From Mycobacterium fragae (GTDB taxonomy: Bacteria; Actinomycetota; Actinomycetes; Mycobacteriales; Mycobacteriaceae): DNA of 64,000 bases. Below, piece by piece: positions 53,447-62,409 of the stretch. The stretch's first letter is position 1; each line of letters opens with the position of its first letter. The position numbers were made by a program, and so were the translations under genes. The stretch covers positions 220,077 to 284,076 of the forward strand of contig NZ_LQOW01000006.1 in NCBI RefSeq assembly GCF_002102185.1, read 5' to 3'. The notes under the pieces were generated by a model. That model worked only from the letters and a program-made list of their open reading frames with translations, was not told where the DNA came from and ran no database searches.

Positions 53447-55465
53447 TCAGTCGGCCTCGACGCGCGACATCCCGGTCTGCACCTCGCCGATCTCTCGCGC
53501 GAGCATTTCCTCGAAAGCGTCTGGGGCTGCCCGTGATATCCGAGAACCTACGTCGTAGGGCACGATTATCGCGGTGGCATCCGTCACCCGGCTGACGGCC
53601 TTGGCCATCTTGTCGGCGGTGCGGTCATGAAGCAGCCGGCCCAGCAGCGGCGAATATGTTCGGCGCGGCAACAGAACGGTGACCTTGGAGCCCGGATGGT
53701 CCTTCAACGCCTGCAGGACAAGCTCTTGTGCGGCCCGACTGAGGTGGCGATCGGGGCAGTCGATCACTTGTAGGGGCGTATCGCGATTGAACCGCTCCCA
53801 GCGCTCCTGCAATCGTGCGGCATGCGCCGCGTCCACGACAAAATGCACCGCGGTCAGCTCGGCGGCTTGCAGTCCCTTCCCATAGCGCAATGCCTCGATC
53901 TCGGCGAGGTCGATAGAATCGACAAAGACGAACACCCGAAGCCGCGGATGCCTGGCCAATTCGGGACGGTCGGTGCGAGACATTTCCAGGACGGAGGCCT
54001 CGGCGCGGTACTGCCGGTTGAGCCGCATCAGTGCGAACACCAGCACGGGGAAGACGACGACAACAAGCCAGGCCCCCTGCGTGAACTTTGCCACGACGAA
54101 GATTCCCACCACGATCGTCGACATGATTCCCGCGGCCAGGTTGATCACCGCCTTGCGTCGCCAGCCTTGATCTCGGTGTGTCAGATGGTGTTTGGTCATG
54201 CCGTAGCCGGCCATCGCGAAACCGGTGAACACGCCGATCGCGAAGAGCGGCACCAGTTCGTGGACCGAGCCGCCGGTCACCAGAAGCAGTGCCACCGCCA
54301 GCGCGGCCAGTGTGATGAGGCCGTTCGAGAACACCAGGCGGTGGCCGCGCTTCGTCAGCGGCCGGGGTAGAAAGCGGTCCTCGGCAACGAAACTGGCCAG
54401 TGCGGGGAAACCGCCGAAGCCGGTATTGGCGCCGGTGAACAGGATCGCCGCGCTCGACGCCTGTACAAGCAAGTACAAGATGTTGCCGGTTGTCCCGTTG
54501 CCGAAGACCGCCCGGGCGATCTCGGACAACATCGAGGGGTATTCGTCGATATACGGTGTGGCGTGGGTGGCGTAGGTAAGCCAGGACACCCCGATCAACA
54601 GAAATCCGAGGATGCAGGCCATCACGGTGAGGACTCGACGTGCGTTGGGTCCCTGTGGCTCACGAAAGACATTGACGGTGTTGGAGATCGCCTCGACTCC
54701 GGTCAGCGACGAGTTCCCATTGGCAAAGCCTCGCAGCAACGCGACAATCGTCGCGCCCATCACCAGCCCACCGCCCTGATGAATCGGCACCGCCCCGACA
54801 ATGTGTTGCGCATCGTATTTCGGTAAACCCCAGAAGACTTCGCGAACGATGCCCGTCACGATCGTGAGCGTGATCATGGCGACGAAAGCGTAGGTCGTGG
54901 TCGCGAATGCCCGGCTTGACTGGCGCAATCCGCGCAGGTTGGCAAAACATATGAGGATCACCGAAGCCACGGTGATTTCCAAGCTGTAGGGACGGAGATG
55001 GGGTATCGCCGATACCACTGCCACGGTCCCGGCCGCAGTTTCCACTGCGACCGTCACCACATAGTCGATCAACAGCGCGGCAGTGGCGATCTGCGCTATT
55101 CGGGGACCGAAGTTCTCCCGCGCGACCACGTAAGATCCGCCGGCCTTGGTGTACGCCATGACGACCTGGCGGTACGACGCGGTCATCAACGCCAGAATCA
55201 CCAAGACCACTCCGATGATCGGAAGCAACAGCGCGAACGCGACCATGCCAACAAGAGGCAGTAGTACGTGCATCACCTGTTCGGGACCGTAAGCGGTCGA
55301 TGAGATCGCGTCCGGTGAAATCGCCCCGAGTGCAATCGGATTCGACAGCCTCTCCGACTCGAGCTGCTCGCTGGTCAGCGGTTTACCCAGGAAGACCCGC
55401 TTACACACGTCAGGAAACGACGGTGGTATCGCCCGTGCGTCAGCCGATGTTGTCACACGCATCAC
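53447..55465 (-). CDS. KimA-like APC-family potassium transporter, copy 1
   Basis: A 672-residue transporter. Twelve membrane helices (about 60-480) precede a cytoplasmic USP-like domain (about 510-640). Residue spacings match those I recall for K+/H+ sites in B. subtilis KimA: D52-x6-Y59 (SPDAISSTAYG), D134-Y135-xx-T138 (LLIDYVVT) and T255-xx-E258 (SLTGVE). This supports K+ import over amino acid transport, the older annotation of such genes. GTG 55465 overlaps the upstream copy's stop by 4 bp. It is the last and most diverged of three tandem copies. Confidence 0.85.
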   Translation of the reverse strand: MMRVTTSADARAIPPSFPDVCKRVFLGKPLTSEQLESERLSNPIALGAISPDAISSTAYGPEQVMHVLLPLVGMVAFALLLPIIGVVLVILALMTASYRQVVMAYTKAGGSYVVARENFGPRIAQIATAALLIDYVVTVAVETAAGTVAVVSAIPHLRPYSLEITVASVILICFANLRGLRQSSRAFATTTYAFVAMITLTIVTGIVREVFWGLPKYDAQHIVGAVPIHQGGGLVMGATIVALLRGFANGNSSLTGVEAISNTVNVFREPQGPNARRVLTVMACILGFLLIGVSWLTYATHATPYIDEYPSMLSEIARAVFGNGTTGNILYLLVQASSAAILFTGANTGFGGFPALASFVAEDRFLPRPLTKRGHRLVFSNGLITLAALAVALLLVTGGSVHELVPLFAIGVFTGFAMAGYGMTKHHLTHRDQGWRRKAVINLAAGIMSTIVVGIFVVAKFTQGAWLVVVVFPVLVFALMRLNRQYRAEASVLEMSRTDRPELARHPRLRVFVFVDSIDLAEIEALRYGKGLQAAELTAVHFVVDAAHAARLQERWERFNRDTPLQVIDCPDRHLSRAAQELVLQALKDHPGSKVTVLLPRRTYSPLLGRLLHDRTADKMAKAVSRVTDATAIIVPYDVGSRISRAAPDAFEEMLAREIGEVQTGMSRVEAD

Positions 55466-57528
55466 TTCCTAGGGTTTTCGACGACTTGCTGCGCGGCATC
55501 AGCCATCGGTGCGGGCTCGTTGCCGTTTCGGCGCTGCTCTGCGTCCGCGGAGATCTGCATTAGGTCGCCAGATCGGATGTCGGCACGCCGCGCGCGGGCT
55601 GCCTGTGCTATCCGGGACTTGATGTCGTAGGGCAGGATCTGCGCGCTCGCACCGGGGATTCGACTGATGACTTTGGCCATCTTGTCGGCGGTGCGGTCAT
55701 GAAGCAGCCTGCCCAGCAGCGGCGAATATGTTCGCCGTGGCAGCAGTACCGTCACCTTGGTGCCCGGATGGTCCTCCAGCGCCTCCAGGACCAGCTCATG
55801 AGCGACGCGCGTGAGCTGACGATCCGGGCAGTCGATTATCCGCAACCGGGTGTCGTGGTCAAAGCGCTCCCAGCGCTGCTTTAACCGCGCCGCGTGCGCC
55901 GCGTCGATGACGAAGTGCACGGCGACCAATTCGTCCGCCTGCAGTCCCTTCCCGTAGCGCAGCGCTTCGACCTCGGCGAGGTCCACCGAGTCGACGAACA
56001 CGAACACCCGATGGCGCGCATGCCTCGCCAGTTCGGGCTGTTCGGTGGCCGACATCTCGAGAACGGCGGCCTCGGCGCGGTACTGCCGGTTGAGCCGCAT
56101 CAACGCGAACACCAGTAGGGGCATGACAACGACGACCAGCCAGGCTCCCTCGGTGAATTTGGCTACCGCGAAGATCCCCACCACGATCGTCGACAGGATC
56201 CCCGCGGACAGGTTGATCGCCAGTTTGTGTCGCCAGCCGGGTTCGCGGTGGGTGAGATGGTGTTTCGTCATGCCGTAGCCGGCCATCGAGAAACCGGTGA
56301 ACACGCCCATCGCGAAAAGCGGCACGATTGCGTCGACCGATCCGCCGGTCACCAACAGCAGTACCAGCGCAAGCGCCGTCAGCGTGATGATGGCATTGGA
56401 GAACACCAAACGATGGCCCCGTTTCACCAGCGGCCGCGGCAGAAAACTGTCCTCCGCAACAAAACTGGTCAGGGCGGGAAAACCGTTGAAACTGGTATTC
56501 GCACCGAAGAACAAGATGGCCGCGCTCGCCGCCTGCAGCAGCAGGTACATGACGTTCCCGATGATTCCGTTGCCGAAGACCGCCCGGCCGACTTCGGAAA
56601 GCATCGACGGATACTCGGCGACATATGGAGTGGCGTGGGTCGCGTGTACCAGGTAGATGACACCAACCAACAAGAACCCGAGTATGCAGGCCATTGCGGT
56701 GAGCACCCGCCGCGCGTTGGGGCCCTGCGGCTTACGAAAGACATTGACCGCGTCGGCGATCGCCTCGACGCCTGTGAGCGACGTGCCGCCGTTGGCGAAT
56801 GCCCGCAGCAGCACCAGGATGGTCGCTCCCATCACCAGGCCGTTGCCCTGATGCACCGGCACCGCACCCGCGATGTGCTGTGGATCGTATTGCGGTAAAC
56901 CCCAGAAAATTTGGCGAATCACGCCGGTCACGATCATCACCGTCAGCATGACGATGAAGGCGTAGACCGGCACCGCGAACATCCGTCCCGCCTCGCGCAT
57001 TCCTCGCAGGTTGGCGTAGGAGATGATGAGCAACGCAACCACGGTGATTTCCAAGTGGTAGGGGCCCAGCGGAGGTATCGCCGACACCACCGCAAATGTC
57101 CCCGACGCACATTGCACCGCGACGGTGACCACATAGTCGATCAACAGCGCGGCGGCGGAGAGCTGCGCAATCCGGGGCCCGAAGTTGCTGCGGGCCACCA
57201 CATACGAGCCGCCCCGTTGGGTATAGGTCATCACGACCTGGCGATAGGACCCGGCGACCAAAACCAGAATCAGCAAAATGACAGCGGCGATCGGGAGCAC
57301 CAGTACGAATGCAGCCAGCCCGGCAGCCGGCAGCAGCTCGACCATGATCTGTTCAGGGCCGTAGACGGTCGATGAGATCGCATCCGGCGAAAGCGCGCCC
57401 AGTGCAACGACGTTCGACAAGCTCTCCGATTCCAAGTGCTCGTTGATCAGTGGCTTGCCCAGAAAGGTCCGCTTCCACAAGTCCGAAAACGACGGAGATA
57501 TGCCTCGTGCGGCGGTCGGCGGTGTCAC
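55462..57528 (-). CDS. KimA-like APC-family potassium transporter, copy 2
   Basis: A 688-residue paralogue with the same motifs: SPDAISSTVYG, LLIDYVVTVAVQCASG and SLTGVEAI. The USP-like C-terminal domain includes HRVFVFVDSVDLAEVEALRY and LLPRRTYSPLLGRLLHDRTA, then a variable tail. Its last 100 or so residues are almost identical to copy 3 (55594-55885 against about 57657-57945 at DNA level), much closer than the membrane domains, which suggests gene conversion. Start GTG 57528 overlaps the copy 3 stop. Confidence 0.85.
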   Translation of the reverse strand: MTPPTAARGISPSFSDLWKRTFLGKPLINEHLESESLSNVVALGALSPDAISSTVYGPEQIMVELLPAAGLAAFVLVLPIAAVILLILVLVAGSYRQVVMTYTQRGGSYVVARSNFGPRIAQLSAAALLIDYVVTVAVQCASGTFAVVSAIPPLGPYHLEITVVALLIISYANLRGMREAGRMFAVPVYAFIVMLTVMIVTGVIRQIFWGLPQYDPQHIAGAVPVHQGNGLVMGATILVLLRAFANGGTSLTGVEAIADAVNVFRKPQGPNARRVLTAMACILGFLLVGVIYLVHATHATPYVAEYPSMLSEVGRAVFGNGIIGNVMYLLLQAASAAILFFGANTSFNGFPALTSFVAEDSFLPRPLVKRGHRLVFSNAIITLTALALVLLLVTGGSVDAIVPLFAMGVFTGFSMAGYGMTKHHLTHREPGWRHKLAINLSAGILSTIVVGIFAVAKFTEGAWLVVVVMPLLVFALMRLNRQYRAEAAVLEMSATEQPELARHARHRVFVFVDSVDLAEVEALRYGKGLQADELVAVHFVIDAAHAARLKQRWERFDHDTRLRIIDCPDRQLTRVAHELVLEALEDHPGTKVTVLLPRRTYSPLLGRLLHDRTADKMAKVISRIPGASAQILPYDIKSRIAQAARARRADIRSGDLMQISADAEQRRNGNEPAPMADAAQQVVENPRK

Positions 57529-59618
57529 GATGCATCACTTTCGGGGATTGCCGGAACCAGCTGTGCGGGTTCGGGCATAGGCACGGGATGGTTCCCGTTT
57601 CGGGGCTGCTCTGCGGAGATCCGCAGCGGTTCACCGGACCGGATGTCGGCGCGCTGCGCCCGGGCTGCCTGTGCTATCCGGGATTTGATGTCGTAGGGCA
57701 GGATCTGCGCGCTCGCGCCGGGGATTCGGCTGATGACCTTGGCCATCTTGTCGGCGGTGCGGTCATGAAGCAGTCTGCCCAGCAGCGGCGAATATGTTCG
57801 GCGCGGCAGCAGTACCGTCACCTTGGTGCCCGGATGGTTGTCGAGCGCGTGCAGCACCAGCTCATGCGCGGCGCGCGTGAGCTGACGATCCGGGCAGTCG
57901 ATTATCCGCAAGGCGGTGTCGTGGTCGAAGTGCTCCCAGCGCTCCTGTAACCGCGCGCAACGCGTCGCATCTATCACGAAATGCACCGCAGTCAGATCGT
58001 CGGCGTGCAACCCTTTGCCGTAGCGCAGCGCCTCGACCTCGGCGAGGTCGACCGAGTCGACAAACACGAACACCCGATGGCGCGCATGGCGGGCCAACTC
58101 GGGCGGGTCGCTGCGAGACATCTCCAGCGCAGAGGCCTCGGCGCGGTACTGGCGGTTGAGCCGCATCAATGCCAACACCAGAATCGGGAAGACGACGACG
58201 ATCAGCCAGGCTCCCTCGGTGAACTTGGCCACCGCGAAGATTGCCACCACGATGGTGGACAAGATCCCCGCGGACAGGTTGATCGCCAGCTTGCGTCGCC
58301 AGCCGGGTCCGCGATGCGTGAGATGGTGTTTGGTCATGCCGTAGCCGGTCATCGAGAAACCGGTGAACACGCCGATCGCATAGAACGGCACCAGCGCGTT
58401 GACCGACCCGCCGGTCACCAACAGCAATACCAGCGACAGCGCCGCCAGCACGATGATGCCGTTGGAGAACACCAGACGATGACCGCGTTTCGTGAGTTGA
58501 CGCGGCAGGAAACGGTCCTCGGCGACGAAACTGGCCAGGGCGGGAAAACCGTTGAAGCTGGTATTGCCGCCGGTGAAGAGGATCGCGGCGGTCGACGCCT
58601 GCACTAGGAAATACAAGACGTTTCCGAATATCCCGTTGCCGAAAACCGCCCTGGCGATCTCGGAAAGCATCGAGGGATAGCCGTTGGCGTATGGAGTGGC
58701 GTGGGTGACGTGCGCAAGCCAGGCCACACCAGCCAACAGGAACCCGAGGATGCAGGCCATTACGGTGAGCACCCGACGGGCATTCAGGCCTTCCGGCTTG
58801 CGAAAGCTGTTGACGGTGTTGGAAATCGCCTCCACACCGGTCAGTGACGAGCCGCCGTTGGCGAATGCGCGCAGCAGGACCAGGATCGTCGCTCCCATCA
58901 CCAGGCCGCCGCCTTGATGGACCGGCACCGCTCCCGCGATGTGCTCTGGATCGTATTGCGGTAGACCCCAGAAGATTTCGCGAACGATGCCGGTCACGAT
59001 CGTCAACGAGACCATGGCCACGAAGGCGTATGTGGGCAGCGCGAAGGGAAATCCGGCTTCGCGCAGCCCGCGCAGGTTCGCATAACACATCACGAGCACC
59101 ACGAGCACGGTGATTTCCAGGCTGTAGGGGCCCAGCACAGGAACCGCGGACACCACCGCCACCGTCCCGGCCGCGCACTGCACCGCGACGGTGACCACAT
59201 AGTCGATCAACAGCGACGCGGCGGCGATCTGCGCCACCCGGGGCCCGAAGTTCTCCCGCGCCACCACATACGAGCCGCCGGATCGGGTGTAGACCATCAC
59301 GACCTGCCGATACGACGCGGCCACCAACACCAGGATCAACAAAATGACACCGGTGATCGGCAGTAACAATGCGAAGGCGGCGAGCCCGGCGGCCGGCAGC
59401 AGTTCGATCATGACCTGCTCGGAACCGTAAGCCGTTGAGGAGATCGCATCCGGTGACAGCACGCCCAGAGCAACCGGCTTCGACAACCGCTGGTGCTGCA
59501 GCTGGTCGGTGATCATCGGCCTGCCCAGGAAGGCGCGCTTGCACACGTCGCCGATCGACAGCGGGATGCCCGTCCGGGAGGTGTTAGTCACAAAGCTGAT
59601 CGCGGTATTCCGGGCCAT
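57525..59618 (-). CDS. KimA-like APC-family potassium transporter, copy 3 (first in operon)
   Basis: A 697-residue protein, first of the three coupled genes. ATG 59618 (MARNTAISFVTN) is preferred; the frame runs open to 59708. Motifs: SPDAISSTAYGSEQ, LLIDYVVTVAVQCAAG and SLTGVEAISNTV; the C-terminal domain matches the other copies. The 194-bp region upstream holds a GTTAAC direct repeat (59757-59774), the likely regulatory input for the array. Whether the three proteins form hetero-oligomers or differ in affinity is not visible. Confidence 0.85.
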   Translation of the reverse strand: MARNTAISFVTNTSRTGIPLSIGDVCKRAFLGRPMITDQLQHQRLSKPVALGVLSPDAISSTAYGSEQVMIELLPAAGLAAFALLLPITGVILLILVLVAASYRQVVMVYTRSGGSYVVARENFGPRVAQIAAASLLIDYVVTVAVQCAAGTVAVVSAVPVLGPYSLEITVLVVLVMCYANLRGLREAGFPFALPTYAFVAMVSLTIVTGIVREIFWGLPQYDPEHIAGAVPVHQGGGLVMGATILVLLRAFANGGSSLTGVEAISNTVNSFRKPEGLNARRVLTVMACILGFLLAGVAWLAHVTHATPYANGYPSMLSEIARAVFGNGIFGNVLYFLVQASTAAILFTGGNTSFNGFPALASFVAEDRFLPRQLTKRGHRLVFSNGIIVLAALSLVLLLVTGGSVNALVPFYAIGVFTGFSMTGYGMTKHHLTHRGPGWRRKLAINLSAGILSTIVVAIFAVAKFTEGAWLIVVVFPILVLALMRLNRQYRAEASALEMSRSDPPELARHARHRVFVFVDSVDLAEVEALRYGKGLHADDLTAVHFVIDATRCARLQERWEHFDHDTALRIIDCPDRQLTRAAHELVLHALDNHPGTKVTVLLPRRTYSPLLGRLLHDRTADKMAKVISRIPGASAQILPYDIKSRIAQAARAQRADIRSGEPLRISAEQPRNGNHPVPMPEPAQLVPAIPESDAS

Positions 59619-59756
59619 CGTGGTACCAACACGGTTTCTCCCTTCGCGACCAGCCGATTCAGATCGGTCGCCGACCGAATACGGGCAGTACAACCTAGCC
59701 CTCGACATGAGAGCTTGGAGTGACGGTAAGTCCCCGTTGCCGCGCGGAGGCTTGTA

Positions 59757-59774
59757 GTTAACAGTTTGTTAACC
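59757..59774. promoter_or_regulatory. GTTAAC direct repeat upstream of the KimA-like operon
   Basis: GTTAACA-N4-GTTAACC has an 11-nt period, as in OmpR-family sites, and resembles the GTTAAGAG-N3-GTTAAGAG repeat before rpfB. GTTAAC halves also fit descriptions of MtrA sites. It lies about 140 bp before the start of copy 3 and 40 bp beyond the trcS stop. The regulator is inferred. Confidence 0.45.
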
Positions 59775-59797
59775 GCTTGCGAGCACTCTTTACGCAG
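59770..59797. repeat. Bipartite repeat TAACCGCTTG...TTACGCAG, copy next to trcS
   Basis: TAACCGCTTG, 11 bases, TACGCAG. A second copy in the same orientation is at 62298-62327 beyond the other end of trcRS (13-base spacer). The two bracket the two-component operon. They may be a regulator site or a duplicated boundary. Confidence 0.45.
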
Positions 59798-59812
59798 GCT
59801 GCCAGCAGACTT

Positions 59813-61315
59813 TCAGCCTCGGGTCGCCGGCTCGCTGACGGACAGACGCACCCGGAACACCGTCTGACCGTTGGCTGATTCGGCGGTGACCGAGCCATGA
59901 TGTGCCTCGACGATCGAGGCGACGATCGCCAAGCCCAACCCATGGCCCGTTCCCTCGGATCGCGACTTGTCGGCGCGCACGAAGCGCTCGAACAGGTGAG
60001 GCAGCAGATCGGGCTCGATATCGGGCCCGTCGTCGGTAACGGTCAACTCGGCATGCGGCCCGTCGGCGCCCTCCCGGTCGAGTCTGACCGCTGTCGTCAC
60101 CGTGACACCGGGCGGAGTATGCACCCAACCGTTGCTCAACAGGTTGCTGACCAGTTGGTGCAGCCGGTCGCGGTCCCCGCGGACCCAGACCGGCTCATCG
60201 GGCAGATCCGTGACCCAACGGTGTGTCGGGGCCGCCACGGCCGCGTCGTTGACCGCATCGATGACCACGTCACCGAGGTCGACGTCTTCGGTGCGCAGGT
60301 CCTCGCCCTCGCTCAGTCGGGAAAGCAACAGCAGTTCGTCGACGAGCGAGGTCATCCGCCGTGCCTCGGACTCGATGCGGGCCAGCGCGTACTCGGTGGT
60401 CGGCGGCAGTGCAGAACTGTCTTGCCGGGTGAGCTCGGAGTATCCCTGGATCGCCGCGAGCGGCGTGCGCAGTTCATGGCTGGCATCGGCGATGAACTGC
60501 CGCATCCGGCGGTCGGACTCGGCGCGATGCGCCAGCGCGCTATCCACGTTGTCCAGCAACCGATTCAAGGTGTGTCCGACGATTCCGACCTCGTTGGCCG
60601 GGTCGGTGTCATCGAGCTGCACTCGGGTGGTGATGCGCCGCTCGTCGCCGATCAGCGGCATGCCGGCCACCTCCGCGGCGGTCGCGGCGACACGGCGCAA
60701 GGGGCGCAACGCGTAGCCGACCACCAACGTCGTGAGTGCCGCGGTGAACAGCAGGACGGCTATCAAAACCGCTGTGGCAGTGACGATTCGGCTGGCGACA
60801 GTCTTGTTGGCAAGGTTCAGGGACACACCCACGACGAGGCGGTCGTGCTCGCCTACGCGTTGGCTGTCCACCCGGAATGAACCGAGACTGCCCAGTGTCG
60901 CTGTGCGGGGCAGTCCGTCGTGCCAGGGCTGGGCCTCGATGGCGGCAGCAACGTCGGGTGGGGCAGGGCGCGGATCGTCTTCGAAGAACACCGCCGAGCC
61001 GATCACATCGCCGTCGTGCAGTACGGCGATGACATTTCCCGCATTCTGTCCGGTGAACCCGAGCAACGCGTGTCCGATATCGGAGCGGTGATGTTCCGCA
61101 CTGCCCAGGCGATACCTGGCGAACGAATGGTTAAGGGCGTCAAGTGATTCGGCGACTTCGGCGTCGTTCATCGCGGTGACGTAGGTTCGCAGGCTCAATA
61201 CCGAAACCACGCCGACCACTACTAGGACAATCGTGACCACGGCGGACACGCCCAATACCAGCTGCCGGCGCAGGGTTCGCGGGCGCCACCAGAATCTGGT
61301 TGGCGTGCGGGTCAT
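59813..61315 (-). CDS. trcS: Sensor histidine kinase TrcS
   Basis: A 500-residue kinase. TM1 (about 20-43) and TM2 (about 185-207) flank an extracytoplasmic sensor of about 140 residues, followed by HAMP, the HisKA box FIADASHELRTPLAAIQGYS and the ATPase boxes NLLSNGWVHTPPG, DDGPDIEPDLLPHLFERF and GHGLGLAIV. Matches Rv1032c in order. Its start overlaps the trcR stop by 4 bp. The signal is unknown in M. tuberculosis; here the pair adjoins a potassium transport array. Confidence 0.93.
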   Translation of the reverse strand: MTRTPTRFWWRPRTLRRQLVLGVSAVVTIVLVVVGVVSVLSLRTYVTAMNDAEVAESLDALNHSFARYRLGSAEHHRSDIGHALLGFTGQNAGNVIAVLHDGDVIGSAVFFEDDPRPAPPDVAAAIEAQPWHDGLPRTATLGSLGSFRVDSQRVGEHDRLVVGVSLNLANKTVASRIVTATAVLIAVLLFTAALTTLVVGYALRPLRRVAATAAEVAGMPLIGDERRITTRVQLDDTDPANEVGIVGHTLNRLLDNVDSALAHRAESDRRMRQFIADASHELRTPLAAIQGYSELTRQDSSALPPTTEYALARIESEARRMTSLVDELLLLSRLSEGEDLRTEDVDLGDVVIDAVNDAAVAAPTHRWVTDLPDEPVWVRGDRDRLHQLVSNLLSNGWVHTPPGVTVTTAVRLDREGADGPHAELTVTDDGPDIEPDLLPHLFERFVRADKSRSEGTGHGLGLAIVASIVEAHHGSVTAESANGQTVFRVRLSVSEPATRG

Positions 61316-62085
61316 TCCGGAGGCCGGAGCATGTATCCAACACCCCGCACGGTGTGGATCATCGGCTCTCTGCCGGCGTCGATCTTCTTGCGCAGATAGG
61401 AGATGTACAGATCGACGATGCTGGTACGCCCCGCGAAGTCATAGTTCCATACCCGGTCGAGGATCTCGGTGCGGGTCAGCGCCCGGCGTGGATTGCGCAT
61501 CAAGAAACGCAGCAGCTCGAACTCCGTTGAGGTGAGCGAAATGGGCATACCTGCCCGCGTGACTTCATGGCTGGGGCCGTCGAGCGTGAGGTCGCCGACC
61601 TGCAGGCGCTCCTCCGCCGGCGGAGCGAGATGGCTGGAGCGGCGGAGCAATCCGCGCAGCCTGGCGACCAGCTCTTCCAGACTGAACGGCTTCGTCATGT
61701 AGTCATCGGCGCCCGCGGTCAAGCCGGTGACCCGGTCCATCACCGAGTCGCGCGCGGTCAGAAACAGGGTCGGCGTGTAGCTGTCGGCCTCGCGGACTCG
61801 TTGCAGGATCTGCAGGCCGTCCATATCGGGCAGCATGATGTCCAGGACCAGCACGTCGGGGCCGACCTTTTCGAATTTGGTCACGGCCTCGCGACCGTTG
61901 TGCGCGACTTCGACGATCCAGCCTTCGTAGTGCAGCGCCATCTTGACCAGGTTCGTCAACGCCGGTTCGTCATCGACCAGCAAAACCCGGATCGGTGAAC
62001 CATCGGCACGATTGATCCTGGGCAGTTGCCCGAGAATGGCCTGGCGTGGCCGTTGATCGCGCGCGGAATCCGACATTATCGCCAT
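61312..62085 (-). CDS. trcR: Response regulator TrcR
   Basis: A 257-residue OmpR-family regulator, the same length I recall for Rv1033c from this start. The receiver begins IRVLLVDDEPALTNLVKMAL, the phosphoacceptor is in VLVLDIMLPD, and the conserved Lys is in MTKPFS. The winged helix ends IHTVRGVGYMLRPPE. ATG 62085 (MAIMSDSARDQ) is preferred over 62109. M. tuberculosis TrcR autoregulates. A TATGCGT direct repeat about 100 bp upstream is a candidate site. Confidence 0.94.
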   Translation of the reverse strand: MAIMSDSARDQRPRQAILGQLPRINRADGSPIRVLLVDDEPALTNLVKMALHYEGWIVEVAHNGREAVTKFEKVGPDVLVLDIMLPDMDGLQILQRVREADSYTPTLFLTARDSVMDRVTGLTAGADDYMTKPFSLEELVARLRGLLRRSSHLAPPAEERLQVGDLTLDGPSHEVTRAGMPISLTSTEFELLRFLMRNPRRALTRTEILDRVWNYDFAGRTSIVDLYISYLRKKIDAGREPMIHTVRGVGYMLRPPE

Positions 62086-62183
62086 GTTCCTCGATTCTTC
62101 CCGGCGCACACGTGGTTGTCACCAAGCTCATAGCGTTCTCAAATGTGACGCCCATCCGGCCGGCATGAGTTGGCGCCGTCGGA

Positions 62184-62201
62184 TATGCGTTTTCTATGCG
62201 T
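62184..62201. promoter_or_regulatory. TATGCGT direct repeat, candidate TrcR site
   Basis: Two perfect heptamers TATGCGT are separated by four bases (11-nt period), the classic OmpR/PhoB-class operator layout, about 100 bp before trcR. TrcR belongs to that class and is known to regulate itself in M. tuberculosis. Confidence 0.5.
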
Positions 62202-62297
62202 CTGATCAGCTGGCTTGATGTGCGTCTTTGCTCCAAAAATACTGTGTAACAGAGCCGTTGGCCGAGGAGAACGGCAGACGAAGCGGTGGCGTGTCGC

Positions 62298-62327
62298 TAA
62301 CCGCTTGTGTACGAGCGTCTTACGCAG
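62298..62327. repeat. Bipartite repeat TAACCGCTTG...TTACGCAG, copy upstream of PPE gene
   Basis: TAACCGCTTG, 13 bases, TACGCAG. Same orientation as the copy at 59770-59797. Followed in both cases by CTTGC/CTGC. See the finding on repeats bracketing trcRS. Confidence 0.45.
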
Positions 62328-62409
62328 CTTGCGATGACCACATCCAACGTAACTGTCATCAACGACGCGATCGCGGCCAGCTGACCCGGCCAGCAGGAGG
62401 AGCACGGGT

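Larger units (their letters stand above)
62086..62409. promoter_or_regulatory. Divergent trcR/PPE promoter region
   Basis: This 324-bp spacer holds no gene. It contains TATGCGT-N4-TATGCGT (62184-62201) with a third TGTGCGT at 62219-62225, an A-rich stretch (CCAAAAATACTGTG, about 62231-62245), the bipartite repeat at 62298-62327 shared with the far side of trcRS, and the PPE ribosome site AGGAGGAG at about 62395-62402. Both divergent genes could be controlled from the direct repeat. Confidence 0.5.
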
